From Bacteroidales bacterium (GTDB taxonomy: Bacteria; Bacteroidota; Bacteroidia; Bacteroidales; UBA932), in assembly GCA_029098505.1 (NCBI GenBank), contig JAQXOE010000049.1, forward strand, positions 1 to 64,000: 64,000 nt of DNA, read 5' to 3'. Position 1 is the first letter of the stretch; the number at the start of each line of letters is the position of its first letter. The notes beneath the pieces are model-generated. The model had not been told where the DNA came from, did no database searches, and worked only from the letters and a program-made list of their open reading frames with translations. Made by a program: the position numbers and the translations under genes. Below are positions 16,635-26,854 of this stretch, piece after piece.

Positions 16635-18104
16635 CTATTTGTAGGCCTCGTTCTGCTGTTCCTTGATGGCAGGATTGATGACTATCTCGTCGTTGCTGAT
16701 CGGGAGGACAATCTTGCCGAAACTGCGGTCGATAATCTTAGGGCGCTGGCTTATAGGAACTCCCTGGAAATCATCATTGAACTCAATGCTTCTGTTCATC
16801 CTTATCATATCGAAAAAGCGGTGGCCCTCACCGAAGAGCTCCTTGCTGCGCTCATCGAGTATCATATCATCGGAGATGCTTGCGACGGTGGCAGGAGCGA
16901 GTTGTGGTGAGCGCGAACGTATGGCGTTCAGATACTCGACAGCAGCAGCCTTGTCTCCTGTATGAAGTGCCGCCTCAGCAGCGATAAGATATACTTCAGA
17001 AAGACGTATTATCTTGATATTAACAGCAGTAGCTGTCTTGTTGCCTGCTCCTGTCAGAGCCTCGCTGCCCATATACTTGTAGCAGGCTCCCTTGCGTGGA
17101 GCATCAGCAGTAGAAGCTTCGTCCTCACCCATTATGCCCCAACGCACATCGCTCGGATCCTCTCCGAGTCTTGTGAGGAAATACTCGCTTGCCAGGAACC
17201 AGCCCAAAGCAGACTGATTGCCGTTCTTGTGCTTGGCCATATAATAGAAGCCGAGAGAAGAAGTTCCGAGGTCGGACTCCTCATTCATACCGAGCTCGAA
17301 TATGGACTCACTGGCAAAAGGCTTCTCCCAAGAATCCACCCACTCGATGTTTGAATAGAGTCTGTATCTTTCACTGTCAATGATCTCCCTGGAAGCAGCA
17401 AGAGCGGCGGCATAGTCCTCCCTGTAGAGGGCTACCCTGGCCTGGAGGGCCTTGTTCGCGTAATAATTGACATATCCGCTGGCAGGCTTCTGCTCGAGAA
17501 GAGGCTCAGCTGCCTCAAGGTCTTCCACTATCCTTTTGTAATTCTCTTCCACTGTCGCTCTGAGAGGCTTGGCATCGGCACTGAGGGTGGTGGTGACGTC
17601 AGGAATGCCGTAAGAGTCCTTTTTATAATTGTAAGGCAGGCCATAGAGACGTACGAGATCGAAATTGAACAGAGCCCTCAAAGTAAGCGCTTCGCCCTTG
17701 AACTGATCGAAGCCAGTCTTTCCTTCCGATTCCAGTCTCTCGATATTCTCGAGGAGATTGTTGACCTGCATAATACAGTAGAAGCCCTGGCTCCAGAAGG
17801 CAGAATACGAACCGCTGGTTGCGGAATGATTGAATGAATACAGAGCATCCTGACCGCGACCGGCTGAATAAATGGTGAGATCTCCGCCCTTGGTATCGCC
17901 GTAGAGGATGAAGTTTCTGCCGTAATAGCTTGAGGAACTCATAGCCCTCATAATTCCGTTGATGGCTGTACGTGCATCATCAGCGGTCCTAATGGCAGTG
18001 GATGCATTCACGGCCGTGCTTGGCTGCATATTCAGGAAGTCTTCGCAGGACGTGAGGGTTAAAGTGCAGCTGAGAGCCGCTATTATTATGTTTCTTGTTT
18101 TCAT
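16635..18104 (-). CDS. SusD/RagB family nutrient-binding outer-membrane lipoprotein
   Basis: The protein (489 aa) has a lipoprotein signal (ALSCTLTLTSCEDFLNMQP, mature Cys at residue 20), followed by the typical SusD start in which residues after the Cys read DFL.. and lead into TPR-like helices (GEALTLRALFNFDLVRLYG is the hallmark motif). The C-terminal part ends with the usual RSKELFGEGHRFFDMIRM and KIVLPISNDEIVINP stretches. SusD proteins sit as a lid on the SusC barrel and capture glycans or other nutrients at the cell surface. The gene begins 14 bases after susC, so both are co-expressed. There is no adjacent glycosidase or regulator to point to a substrate. Confidence 0.93.
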   Translation of the reverse strand: MKTRNIIIAALSCTLTLTSCEDFLNMQPSTAVNASTAIRTADDARTAINGIMRAMSSSSYYGRNFILYGDTKGGDLTIYSAGRGQDALYSFNHSATSGSYSAFWSQGFYCIMQVNNLLENIERLESEGKTGFDQFKGEALTLRALFNFDLVRLYGLPYNYKKDSYGIPDVTTTLSADAKPLRATVEENYKRIVEDLEAAEPLLEQKPASGYVNYYANKALQARVALYREDYAAALAASREIIDSERYRLYSNIEWVDSWEKPFASESIFELGMNEESDLGTSSLGFYYMAKHKNGNQSALGWFLASEYFLTRLGEDPSDVRWGIMGEDEASTADAPRKGACYKYMGSEALTGAGNKTATAVNIKIIRLSEVYLIAAEAALHTGDKAAAVEYLNAIRSRSPQLAPATVASISDDMILDERSKELFGEGHRFFDMIRMNRSIEFNDDFQGVPISQRPKIIDRSFGKIVLPISNDEIVINPAIKEQQNEAYK

Positions 18105-18118
18105 AACTGAGCCTCCTT

Positions 18119-21100
18119 TTAGAATTTGATGTCAACTCCGAAGGTGAAGGTCTTGCCGAGAGGAGTCTCCCAGCCACGGGTTCCGTAGTCATTCACTTCA
18201 GGGTCAGCAAGTTTGAATGCTGCAAGGGTCCAGAGGTTGGAACCGGTAAAGAATACTCTCAGACTTGATACCCCCACCTTAGCGATAAGGGACTTCGGAA
18301 GGGTATAGCCCATAGTGAGGGACTTGAGTCGGAGGTAGCTTGCATCGTTGATGAAACGCGAACTGAACTGCTGTGCATCGGTCTTGTCAAGACCTGAGAT
18401 TTCAGGATAAACGGCATCGCTGTCTTCCGGAGAACGCCAGAAATTGTCTATATAGTACTGGGTGTGTGTTCTCTCCCAGAAATAACCGTCATCGGAATTC
18501 TGCCATACAGCATCGTAGAGCGAGCCACCGATTTTGTAGACGAAGCTGGCATTGAGATCGAAGTTCTTCCAGTTGAGACTGGTGCCGAAGCCGCCGCTCA
18601 TAAACGGAATGGCATCGCCTATGATGGTATAGTTTGCTTTCTTGAAGTCGTAGGTGGCACCTCTGCCATTGTAGATGAAGTCGCCGGCCTGATCGTCCTC
18701 AGAATCATTGACATAATAAACAGGCTTGCCCGTCGAGGTCTCGACTCCTGCATATTCGTAACCCCAGAAAGCCCTGGTGGACTCGCCTTCCCTGTATATG
18801 AACTGGGCACGGCCATCCGAGCCTGTAGGATCCTTCCAGATAATGTCTTCACCGTTGTGGAGGCTGCTTACCGTTGACTTGAGGAAAGAGGTATTGAAAT
18901 CAGCAGACCATACGAGACCATTTCTGCGTATGATATCACCTGAGAGACTGAGCTCCACACCATGATTGTTGATTACACCAACGTTCTGGAGAGTTTTGCT
19001 GAAACCGGTGGTAGTCGAAACCGGGACGTTCTGGATAAGATCTCGGGAGTCTCTATTGAAGTACTCCACACTACCCTTGAGTCTCTGATTAAAGAAGCCG
19101 AAATCCAGACCGAAGTTTGCAGTATAGCTGGTCTCCCAACTGAGATTCTGATTGGCCAGAGTTGACAGCACACTGCCAGGTTCGCCCATATACTTGTTGG
19201 AGTAGGACATCAGGTTGATGTAACCATAGTTGTCTGTAGGCAGAGTTCCGTTCACTCCATAAGAGGCTCTGAACTTGAGGTCACTGAGGAATGAGCTTAC
19301 ACCCGACATAAAAGGCTCGCTTATTATTCTCCAGGCTCCTGAAACTGACCAGAAATTACCCCAGCGCACCTTAGGACTGAGCCTTGACGATCCGTCGCGG
19401 CGGTATGATGCTGATAAGAAATATTTCTCGTCGTAATTGTAATCAGCCTTGGAAATGATGGAAACAAGTGAATTGCCCCAATTGTATCCTGCAGAAGTGG
19501 TGGTTCCTGACGTGCTGACTGTGTGAAGCTGGTCTGAAGGCATATTCTCTCCCGAAGCGCGAACGAAGTCGGTATTGTTCTTTTCTGCTTCGAAACCTGC
19601 GAGCAGGCCTATGCTATGCTTGCCGGCAAAGGACTTATTGTAATTCAGGGTCGATGAAGATACGAGCTTCTCGTAAGTGGTTCTCATCTCATTGACCTTA
19701 CCATTGGCACTTGACCCCAGATAATGGTTAGGGCTGTAATAGACGTGGTCACGCACACCCGTATTGTCATAGGAGAGGATGGTCTTGGCATCGAGACCCG
19801 GAAGTATATGCAGGGTCACGGTCTCGGAGGCGCTGATGCGGGTGTTTATGGAGAGATTCTCCCACTCATTATTGTAGTAGAGAGGGTTGTATGCGTAGCT
19901 TCCGTATCTCGAAGTCCAGTCCTTTCCGCTTTTGTAGTCTGTAGGCCAATACAGGCCCCAGAACATATTGCGGGACTGATAGAAATAGTTCGAACCTGTG
20001 TTGACGGTGTCATTGAAACCGCTCTTGGAGGTCCTTGAAAGGCTCACTCCAGTGGCGAATTCCAGCACCTTGCCTACCTTCTGGTTAAGATTCACGCGAC
20101 CGGAGAAGCGGTCGAAGTCATTGACGCTTACGCGGCCCTGGTCTCTGGTGTATGCGATGGAACTGAAATATGATGAGGTCTCATTGCCTCCGCTGACAGA
20201 GAGGTCATAGTCCTGATATACTGCTGTGCGGAACAATACGTCATCCCAATCAAAGTACTGGCCCTGACGTCCTGAGTCATCGTATTCGAGGATATTGATA
20301 GTCTGATACTTGGCACTTGGATCCGTAGCTTCAAACTCATAGCCGTGCTTATTGAACTTGCCGTTCAATCTGCTGATGGCGGCAGACACAGCAGCTTCCG
20401 GGTCCTTGCCCTGTCCGCCCTCGGTCTTAGACCTGTTGGCATAATCATAGAAAACGGAGAAGAGGGTGTTTACCTGATCCTGAGTGTCGGCCATCTCATA
20501 GTTCGCTGTCGCCCATGATGGGGTAAATCCAATTGAAGTGCGTAAGCTGACAACAGGACGGCCCCTCTTGCCCTGCTTGGTGGTAATGACTACAACTCCA
20601 TTGGCGGCACGGCTGCCATAAAGAGAAGATGCGGCAGCGTCCTTGAGCACAGAGATGGACTCTATGTCGTTCATATTCAGAGAGCTCATTACATTGTTAG
20701 TGGTACCTGCGATGTACGAACCCATCTGTCCGACACTTCCGCTGATAACAGGAATACCGTCGATCACATAGAGAGGCTCGTTGCTGGCGCTCATGGAGCC
20801 GTTTCCGCGTATGCGGATACTGGGTGCCGAACCCGCCTGGCCACTGCTTGTAGTGATGTTTACGCCCGAAACCTTACCGATGAGGGCGCTTTCGAAACTC
20901 GTTGCAGGAAGATCCTGGAGCTGCTTAGACTGAACCTGAGCGGCAGAACCGGCGTAGCTGGCCTTCTTTACGGTACCGTAGGCCACCACCATCACCTCGT
21001 CAAGAAGCTCTGTATCGGCTTCAAGATATATGACCAGGTCGTTTGAAATCTTTACTTCTTCGGTTTTCATTCCGATAAAAGATACAGACAGAGTCCTTGA

Positions 21101-21304
21101 GGATTCCGGAACATTCGAAAGGACGAAAGTTCCATCCGGCAGAGTCGAGGTAACAACGTCCTGAGACTCCATAAGCTGGACGAATGCTCCTACTATAGGG
21201 TTTCCATCTTCGGCAGAGAGCACTTTGCCCTTTACCGTCCTGCCTTGAGCAAAAGACAATACGCTCATACTCAAGCAAATACATAACATAAAAATCCTAT
21301 TCAT
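18119..21304 (-). CDS. SusC/RagA family TonB-linked outer-membrane transporter
   Basis: The 1061-aa protein has a signal peptide (MNRIFMLCICLSMSVLSFAQ), a CarboxypepD_reg-like domain (about 22-100), a TonB-box-like stretch (DEVMVVAYGTVKK), a plug domain with the SusC signature VIDGIPV...SLNMNDIESISVLKDAAA and ANGVVVITTKQGK, then a large barrel ending in Phe (TFGVDIKF). It is the energised channel of a SusCD complex. No PUL-type regulator or secreted glycosidase flanks it; the nearest glycosidase is the GH36 gene at 23421 on the other side of aspS and on the opposite strand. A full promoter lies at 21354-21383. Confidence 0.94.
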   Translation of the reverse strand: MNRIFMLCICLSMSVLSFAQGRTVKGKVLSAEDGNPIVGAFVQLMESQDVVTSTLPDGTFVLSNVPESSRTLSVSFIGMKTEEVKISNDLVIYLEADTELLDEVMVVAYGTVKKASYAGSAAQVQSKQLQDLPATSFESALIGKVSGVNITTSSGQAGSAPSIRIRGNGSMSASNEPLYVIDGIPVISGSVGQMGSYIAGTTNNVMSSLNMNDIESISVLKDAAASSLYGSRAANGVVVITTKQGKRGRPVVSLRTSIGFTPSWATANYEMADTQDQVNTLFSVFYDYANRSKTEGGQGKDPEAAVSAAISRLNGKFNKHGYEFEATDPSAKYQTINILEYDDSGRQGQYFDWDDVLFRTAVYQDYDLSVSGGNETSSYFSSIAYTRDQGRVSVNDFDRFSGRVNLNQKVGKVLEFATGVSLSRTSKSGFNDTVNTGSNYFYQSRNMFWGLYWPTDYKSGKDWTSRYGSYAYNPLYYNNEWENLSINTRISASETVTLHILPGLDAKTILSYDNTGVRDHVYYSPNHYLGSSANGKVNEMRTTYEKLVSSSTLNYNKSFAGKHSIGLLAGFEAEKNNTDFVRASGENMPSDQLHTVSTSGTTTSAGYNWGNSLVSIISKADYNYDEKYFLSASYRRDGSSRLSPKVRWGNFWSVSGAWRIISEPFMSGVSSFLSDLKFRASYGVNGTLPTDNYGYINLMSYSNKYMGEPGSVLSTLANQNLSWETSYTANFGLDFGFFNQRLKGSVEYFNRDSRDLIQNVPVSTTTGFSKTLQNVGVINNHGVELSLSGDIIRRNGLVWSADFNTSFLKSTVSSLHNGEDIIWKDPTGSDGRAQFIYREGESTRAFWGYEYAGVETSTGKPVYYVNDSEDDQAGDFIYNGRGATYDFKKANYTIIGDAIPFMSGGFGTSLNWKNFDLNASFVYKIGGSLYDAVWQNSDDGYFWERTHTQYYIDNFWRSPEDSDAVYPEISGLDKTDAQQFSSRFINDASYLRLKSLTMGYTLPKSLIAKVGVSSLRVFFTGSNLWTLAAFKLADPEVNDYGTRGWETPLGKTFTFGVDIKF

Positions 21305-21353
21305 ATCCGTTTTGCAATAATTGAGATATAATTAGACCTATTAACTAACCTCG

Positions 21354-21383
21354 CAAATATAAACATAATTGCTTTTTATGCAA
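21354..21383 (-). promoter_or_regulatory. Promoter of susC-susD
   Basis: TTG (21383-21381), a 19-base spacer and TATATTTG (21361-21354) on the minus strand fit the Bacteroidota consensus exactly, giving a leader of roughly 45 bases before ATG 21304. Confidence 0.7.
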
Positions 21384-21403
21384 GATATTGAATATAAAAA
21401 ACA

Positions 21404-21450
21404 ACACTCCCCCAAGTCTGTTTCAAATGCAGAGCAATGGGAAGGAGTGT
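21404..21450 (-). terminator. Probable aspS terminator
   Basis: ACACTCC (minus strand, 21450-21444) pairs with GGAGTGT (21410-21404) across a long loop; TGTTTTTTATATT follows on the minus strand. It lies about 40 bases after the aspS stop. Confidence 0.5.
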
Positions 21451-21490
21451 CGTCTATTTCGCCCCTTATGCAGGAATCTGCACAAGGCAA

Positions 21491-23263
21491 TTACTCAGCG
21501 CTCTGAGGACGAACGTCAATTTGAAGTTCGTCAAGCTGAAGCTGGTCTATCTGTGAAGGAGAGTCAATCATCACATCGCGACCCTGATTGTTTTTAGGGA
21601 AGGCAATGTAGTCACGTATGGTCTCCTGTCCTCCGAAGAGGGCGCAGACGCGGTCGAAACCGAAGGCAAGACCTCCGTGAGGCGGTGCGCCATATTTGAA
21701 CGCATTGATAATGAAGCCGAATTTATACTCTGCATCCTCCTTGCTGATTCCGAGGACTTCGAACATTCTGGCCTGCATATCGGCATTGTGGATACGGATG
21801 GATCCGCCACCGAGCTCGGTTCCGTTAAGTACGAAGTCATAGGCATTGGCACATACCCTCTCGAGATCCTCCTTCTTGTCCGAATAGAACCACTGCTCGT
21901 GCTCAGGCTTAGGAGCAGTGAAAGGATGGTGCATAGCATAGAATCTCTGAGTCTCGTCATCCCATTCAAGCAGAGGGAAATCAACAATCCAAAGCGGAGC
22001 GAAGACCTTAGGGTCGCGGTATCCGAGACGTGAGCCCATCTCCAGACGGAGTACTCCGAGCTGGTTCTGAGTCTTTCTCTTGGCTCCGCAGAGAACGAGT
22101 ATCATATCGCCCTTCTTCGCTTCCAAATATTCAGCAATGGCTGCAAGCTCATCTGCCGAATAGAACTTGTCAATTGAAGACTTGATGCTGCCGTCCTCAT
22201 TGAGCTTGATATAAACGAGGCCCTTGGCACCTACCTGAGGGCGCTTTACCCAGTCGGTAAGCTGGTCTATCTCCTTTCTGGTATATGAAGCAGCACCGTC
22301 GACGCAGATGGCTCCGACGTAAGGAACGCTGTCGAATACTGAGAAACCGTGGCCCTGAACCTTGTCGGTAATCTCGTGAATCTTCATTCCGAAACGTACA
22401 TCCGGCTTGTCTGAACCGTAGTAGTCCATCGCATCGTACCAGCTCATTCTTGGAAGCGGGTCAGGAATGTCCACACCGAGAGCGTTCTTGAACATCCTGC
22501 GCATCATACCCTCGAAAGTATTGAGGACGTCCTCCTGCTCCACGAAAGACATTTCGCAGTCAATCTGGGTGAACTCAGGCTGGCGGTCGGCACGCAAATC
22601 CTCATCGCGGAAGCAGCGCACAATCTGGAAATAGCGGTCGTAACCGGCCACCATCAGAAGCTGCTTGAAGGTCTGAGGAGACTGAGGAAGCGCATAGAAT
22701 TGTCCCGGATTCATTCTTGACGGAACGACAAAATCGCGGGCTCCCTCAGGCGTGGACTTGATAAGATATGGAGTTTCGATTTCCATAAAGCCCTCTTGGT
22801 CGAGATAGCTGCGGATTTCCTGTGCCAGACGGTGGCGCAGGGCAAGCGCTCTCTGGAGAGGCGGTCTGCGCAGGTCGAGATAACGGTATTTAGCCCTGAT
22901 ATCCTCGCCGCCGTCGCTTTCCTCTTCAATGGTGAAAGGTGGGGTTACGGACTTATTGAGAACATTGATGGACTCAATTCCGAGCTCGATGTCTCCGGTA
23001 GGCATTTTGGCGTTCTTGCTCTGACGCTCGAGTACCGTTCCCGTTACCTGGATGACGTACTCGCGGCCAAGTGAAGTGGCAAGTTCTACCAGATCAGCCG
23101 GTGCCGCCGCATCCACAACGAGCTGAGTAATGCCATAACGGTCGCGGATGTCAATGAAGGTCATTCCTCCGAGCTTGCGGGCCTTCTGTACCCAGCCGGC
23201 GAGAGTCACTTTCTGTCCGACGTTCTCCAAGCGGAGTTCGCCGCAATTGTGTGTTCTGTACAT
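21491..23263 (-). CDS. aspS: Aspartyl-tRNA synthetase
   Basis: The enzyme (590 aa) charges tRNA-Asp. It shows the N-terminal OB-fold anticodon domain ([11 protein letters not shown]...[15 protein letters not shown]), class II motif 1 ([21 protein letters not shown]), motif 2 ([20 protein letters not shown]), a bacterial GAD insertion between motifs 2 and 3, and motif 3 ([15 protein letters not shown]). Length is standard for the bacterial form. It is monocistronic, with a -7 element at 23314-23321 and a terminator-like hairpin at 21404-21450. Confidence 0.97.
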   Translation of the reverse strand: MYRTHNCGELRLENVGQKVTLAGWVQKARKLGGMTFIDIRDRYGITQLVVDAAAPADLVELATSLGREYVIQVTGTVLERQSKNAKMPTGDIELGIESINVLNKSVTPPFTIEEESDGGEDIRAKYRYLDLRRPPLQRALALRHRLAQEIRSYLDQEGFMEIETPYLIKSTPEGARDFVVPSRMNPGQFYALPQSPQTFKQLLMVAGYDRYFQIVRCFRDEDLRADRQPEFTQIDCEMSFVEQEDVLNTFEGMMRRMFKNALGVDIPDPLPRMSWYDAMDYYGSDKPDVRFGMKIHEITDKVQGHGFSVFDSVPYVGAICVDGAASYTRKEIDQLTDWVKRPQVGAKGLVYIKLNEDGSIKSSIDKFYSADELAAIAEYLEAKKGDMILVLCGAKRKTQNQLGVLRLEMGSRLGYRDPKVFAPLWIVDFPLLEWDDETQRFYAMHHPFTAPKPEHEQWFYSDKKEDLERVCANAYDFVLNGTELGGGSIRIHNADMQARMFEVLGISKEDAEYKFGFIINAFKYGAPPHGGLAFGFDRVCALFGGQETIRDYIAFPKNNQGRDVMIDSPSQIDQLQLDELQIDVRPQSAE

Positions 23264-23313
23264 ATGATGCTCTTTATTTGTTTTCCTAAAGGGAATTATT
23301 CTTTTACAAGCGG

Positions 23314-23321
23314 CAAAAATA
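23314..23321 (-). promoter_or_regulatory. Probable -7 promoter element of aspS
   Basis: TATTTTTG on the minus strand matches TAnnTTTG and leaves a leader of about 45 bases before ATG 23263. Confidence 0.45.
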
Positions 23322-23370
23322 GCAATTTATAGCATCAAGTGCATTATCATTTCTGGAGTTTTTTATTAAA

Positions 23371-23386
23371 TTGCACAAAAGTGCAA
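23371..23386. repeat. Short palindrome upstream of the alpha-galactosidase gene
   Basis: TTGCAC-AAAA-GTGCAA is a perfect 6+6 inverted repeat in the aspS/GH36 divergent region, 35 bases before the GH36 ATG. It could be an operator half-site pair or chance; the sequence gives no more. Confidence 0.4.
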
Positions 23387-23420
23387 CCAATTCCCCAACA
23401 AACTGAAAGAGTAACTTGCT

Positions 23421-25634
23421 ATGAAGTTGAAATCCTTTATTCTCGCACTGTCCCTGGGACTGGCGACAGTTCCGCTTTCCGCTCAAGACATATTGATTCA
23501 AGCCGGCAACACTGACCTGGCCCTGAGGGTGGGTCCGAACAAGCGTCTCTATCAAATCTGGTTCGGTGAGGCCCTGGCGGATAAGTCGGACTACTCGAAG
23601 TTGAGCTGGAACGTCTACAGCGGTTCCGACGGTTCCGCAGCGATAAGGGGCTGGGAGGTCAGCGCCTGCGCCGGAGGTGAAGACTACTTCGAGCCGGCAT
23701 TGTCCATCACCCACAGCGACGGGAGCCAGGCCACATATCTGGTTTACAAGAACCACAGGACCAAGGACATACCCGGCGGAACGGAAACGGTGATCAATAT
23801 GGCCGATGAGCTATATCCCGTGGAGGTCAGCCTCCACTATGCCGCCTACCCTGAATATAATGTCATCTGTAGCTGGAGCGAAATCTCCCACAATGAGAAA
23901 GCCGCCGGCATCACCCTTCGGAACGCATACAGCCCTATGCTCTACATCAAAAGGGGCAGCTACTACCTGACCGAATTCTCATCCGACTGGGCCAGGGAAG
24001 CGGCAATGAGTTCGCAGCAACTGCAGTTCGGCAAGAAAATCGTCGATACGAAGCTCGGCTCGCGCGCCTCGATGCACAGCCATCCTTTCTTTGAGCTTGG
24101 GCTCGATGCTGAAGCCCGCGAGGAAAGCGGAGAAGTGCTGATGGGCACCATTGCCAGCACAGGAAACTGGCGCTACACTTTGGAAATGGACAATGCGGGA
24201 GCGCTCAGGGTGCTCGCGGGAATGAACTCCAGCGACTCACATTACCAGCTGCCGGCCGGACAGGTTTTCAAGACACCGGATTTCATCTTCACCCTCAGCC
24301 GCGAAGGCAAGGGCAAGGGCAGCCGCGACCTTCAGGGCTGGGCAAGACACTACCGTCTGCGTGCGGGAATGGAGCCAAGGATGAGTCTTCTGAACAATTG
24401 GGAAAACACCTATTTCTATTTCAATCAGGAGAAACTGGCGGGCTTGATGAAGGAAGCCGCAACTCTCGGAGTGGACCTCTTCCTGCTCGATGACGGTTGG
24501 TTCGGCAATGACGAACACGCACGAAACGGCGACTATGCCGGACTGGGAGACTGGGAGGTGAACAGAAAGAAACTCCCTGGAGGAGTGCCTGCACTCTGCG
24601 ATGCAGCTGAAGAAGCCGGAGTGAAATTCGGCATATGGATCGAGCCGGAGATGGTCAATCCGAATTCGACTCTTTTCGAGAAGCACCCTGACTGGGCGAT
24701 TACCCAGCCTGGCAGAAAGACCTATCTTTACCGCAAGCAATTGGTTCTCGATATGGCCAATCCGGAGGTGCAGGACTATGTTTACGGAGTGGTGGAACGC
24801 CTGCTCAGCGACGGGACTCCTGACGGTGACAGCCGCATAGCCTTCTTTAAATGGGACTGCAACTCCCCTATCACCAATATCTATTCGCCTTATCTCGGCA
24901 GCAAGCAGTCAAATCTCTACTACGACCATCTGAACGGAGTGTACAATGTCTTCCGTCGCGTGAAAGAGAATTATCCGAATGTCAATATGATGCTCTGCTC
25001 CGGCGGTGGCGGACGCTGCGACTATGAAGCATTGAAATATTTCACCGAATTCTGGTGCTCGGACAATACCGACCCGGTGGAGAGACTCTACATCCAGTGG
25101 GGTTTCAGCCAGTTCTTCCCGGCCAAGGCAATGTGTGCCCACGTAACCGATTGGAACAAAGGGGCCAGCATCAAGTTCCGCACAGACGTAGCCTCTATGT
25201 GCAAGCTTGGCTTCGACTTGGGACTGAGCCGCTTGAGCGAAGCTGAGCTTGAATACCTTAAGACAGCTGTTTCAAATTGGAAGCGTCTGCAGGATGTCAT
25301 CCTGGACGGAGAGCAGTACCGCCTGGTTTCGCCTTATGAAGAGAACCATATGGCCGTGGACTATGTAAATGCGGACCGCAGCCACGCCGTGCTTTTCGCA
25401 TATGACATACATCCGCGCTATCTTGAGCCTCTGCGCAGGTTGAAACTCCAGGGCCTCGATCCGGATGCATCATACCTCATTGAGGAAATCAACCTGATGC
25501 CGGGCAGAAAGTCCGAACTTGAGGGTAACGCTAGCGTCTTCTCTGGAGACTATTTGATGAAGGTAGGCCTTAACGTCTTCACTCAGAACGCAATGCAAAG
25601 CCGCGTTTTAGAGCTCACAAAAGTCAAGGACTAA
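23421..25634 (+). CDS. Secreted GH36 alpha-galactosidase
   Basis: The protein (737 aa) carries a cleavable signal peptide (MKLKSFILALSLGLATVPLSAQ). It has the GH36 layout: N-terminal beta-supersandwich, a (beta/alpha)8 barrel from about residue 330, and a C-terminal beta domain. The nucleophile is Asp479 in KWDCN and the acid/base is Asp548 in WCSDNTD, the same numbering as well-studied GH36 enzymes; LLDDGWFG and CSGGGGRCD also match. It would cleave terminal alpha-1,6-galactose from raffinose-type sugars or galactomannan, likely in the periplasm or at the surface. Freed galactose could feed GalM and GalK elsewhere in this window. Its stop codon overlaps the convergent hutI stop. Confidence 0.93.
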   Translation: MKLKSFILALSLGLATVPLSAQDILIQAGNTDLALRVGPNKRLYQIWFGEALADKSDYSKLSWNVYSGSDGSAAIRGWEVSACAGGEDYFEPALSITHSDGSQATYLVYKNHRTKDIPGGTETVINMADELYPVEVSLHYAAYPEYNVICSWSEISHNEKAAGITLRNAYSPMLYIKRGSYYLTEFSSDWAREAAMSSQQLQFGKKIVDTKLGSRASMHSHPFFELGLDAEAREESGEVLMGTIASTGNWRYTLEMDNAGALRVLAGMNSSDSHYQLPAGQVFKTPDFIFTLSREGKGKGSRDLQGWARHYRLRAGMEPRMSLLNNWENTYFYFNQEKLAGLMKEAATLGVDLFLLDDGWFGNDEHARNGDYAGLGDWEVNRKKLPGGVPALCDAAEEAGVKFGIWIEPEMVNPNSTLFEKHPDWAITQPGRKTYLYRKQLVLDMANPEVQDYVYGVVERLLSDGTPDGDSRIAFFKWDCNSPITNIYSPYLGSKQSNLYYDHLNGVYNVFRRVKENYPNVNMMLCSGGGGRCDYEALKYFTEFWCSDNTDPVERLYIQWGFSQFFPAKAMCAHVTDWNKGASIKFRTDVASMCKLGFDLGLSRLSEAELEYLKTAVSNWKRLQDVILDGEQYRLVSPYEENHMAVDYVNADRSHAVLFAYDIHPRYLEPLRRLKLQGLDPDASYLIEEINLMPGRKSELEGNASVFSGDYLMKVGLNVFTQNAMQSRVLELTKVKD

Positions 25635-26854
25635 GGAAAAATCAGCTTTTCTATGAAAGGTGTATGGTGGCTGTAAGGAATGAAGCTGAATGAAGGCAGC
25701 CTTTTTGTGATGATCAGGGAAGCCTTCTTGCCTGGGGTGATGGAGCCGAGTATATCATCCACACCCATTGCAAAGGCCGCATTAATAGTGCATGCATTGA
25801 AAGCCTGTTCAGGAGTCAGCTTCATCTTGATGCAGCCCAGGGCCATCACGAATCTCATATCCCCGCTCGGTGACGAGCCCGGGTTGTAATCCGATGCCAG
25901 GGCAAGAGGAAGCCCGGCCTCGATAAAATCCTTTGCCCTGCCATACGGCATACCCAGGAAAAACGAAGCGCCCGGAAGCATAGTCGGCATAGTTTCGCTG
26001 CCTTTCAGACAGGCTATTTCCTCCTCTCCCGTTCTCTCCAGATGGTCAACGGAAAGGGCATTACAGCTCACACCCGCCTGAACACCCTTTGAAAGGGCAA
26101 GCTCATTGGCGTGAATCTTTCCTCTCAAACCGTAAGCGGCGGCTGCCTTCAGAATGCGTACGGTATCCTCTGGGGTGAAGAAGCCCTCATCGCAGAAAAC
26201 ATCAACATAGTCGGCAAGGCCCTCCCTGGCCACTTCTGGCAGCATCTCATTGCAAACCAGCTTCACATAGCTCTCGCGGTCTGCCCCGAATTTCCTTCCG
26301 ACAGCATGAGCGCCGAGGAAGCTTGACTTTATGGCAATGGGCACAGCCTCGCGTATGCGCCTGATGACGCGAAGCATCTTCAGTTCGTCAGCGGTATTCA
26401 AGCCGTAGCCGCTTTTGATTTCAAGAGCGCCCGTTCCCATTGACATAAGTTCGCGGACGCGCTCCATCGACTGCTCAAAGAGCTCATCCTCCGATGTTTC
26501 GTGGAGAAGATCGGCGGAATTGAGTATTCCACCGCCTCTGGCGGCAATCTCTTCATAGCTCAAGCCTGCAATTTTGTCGCGAAACTCCCCTTCACGGCTT
26601 CCGGCATATACGACATGACTGTGTGAGTCGCAGAAAGTTGGCATCACGAAGCCCCCGCGGGCGTCAATCATTTTATCAGCGTCCAGAGAGCTGAGACTCG
26701 CCCTTGGTCCGAAGGAGCTGATATTGCCATCGATGATTTCGAGATAGGCATCCTCAATACTGCCGACGCTGGACATTGCCTCACCCTCCAGTTTGCGTAC
26801 CGAAGGAGGAAGGATGCCGTAGAGACAGCCGATGCCGGTAATCAGGGTCTTCAT
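25631..26854 (-). CDS. hutI: Imidazolonepropionase
   Basis: HutI (407 aa), a zinc amidohydrolase, opens imidazolone-5-propionate to N-formimino-glutamate, the third step of histidine breakdown. The metal-binding strand is FCDSHSHVVYAGSREGEF; further His and Asp ligands occur in GKIHANEL, ALSVDHLERT and LASDYNPGSSP. It is the last gene of ftcD-hutU-hutH-hutI and its ATG overlaps the hutH stop by four bases, indicating translational coupling. Confidence 0.95.
   Translation of the reverse strand: MKTLITGIGCLYGILPPSVRKLEGEAMSSVGSIEDAYLEIIDGNISSFGPRASLSSLDADKMIDARGGFVMPTFCDSHSHVVYAGSREGEFRDKIAGLSYEEIAARGGGILNSADLLHETSEDELFEQSMERVRELMSMGTGALEIKSGYGLNTADELKMLRVIRRIREAVPIAIKSSFLGAHAVGRKFGADRESYVKLVCNEMLPEVAREGLADYVDVFCDEGFFTPEDTVRILKAAAAYGLRGKIHANELALSKGVQAGVSCNALSVDHLERTGEEEIACLKGSETMPTMLPGASFFLGMPYGRAKDFIEAGLPLALASDYNPGSSPSGDMRFVMALGCIKMKLTPEQAFNACTINAAFAMGVDDILGSITPGKKASLIITKRLPSFSFIPYSHHTPFIEKLIFP

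Noticed and set aside
21388..21597. Small + strand frame across the aspS terminator region
   Set aside because: It overlaps a terminator-like hairpin and the aspS 3' end and has no promoter or recognisable product.
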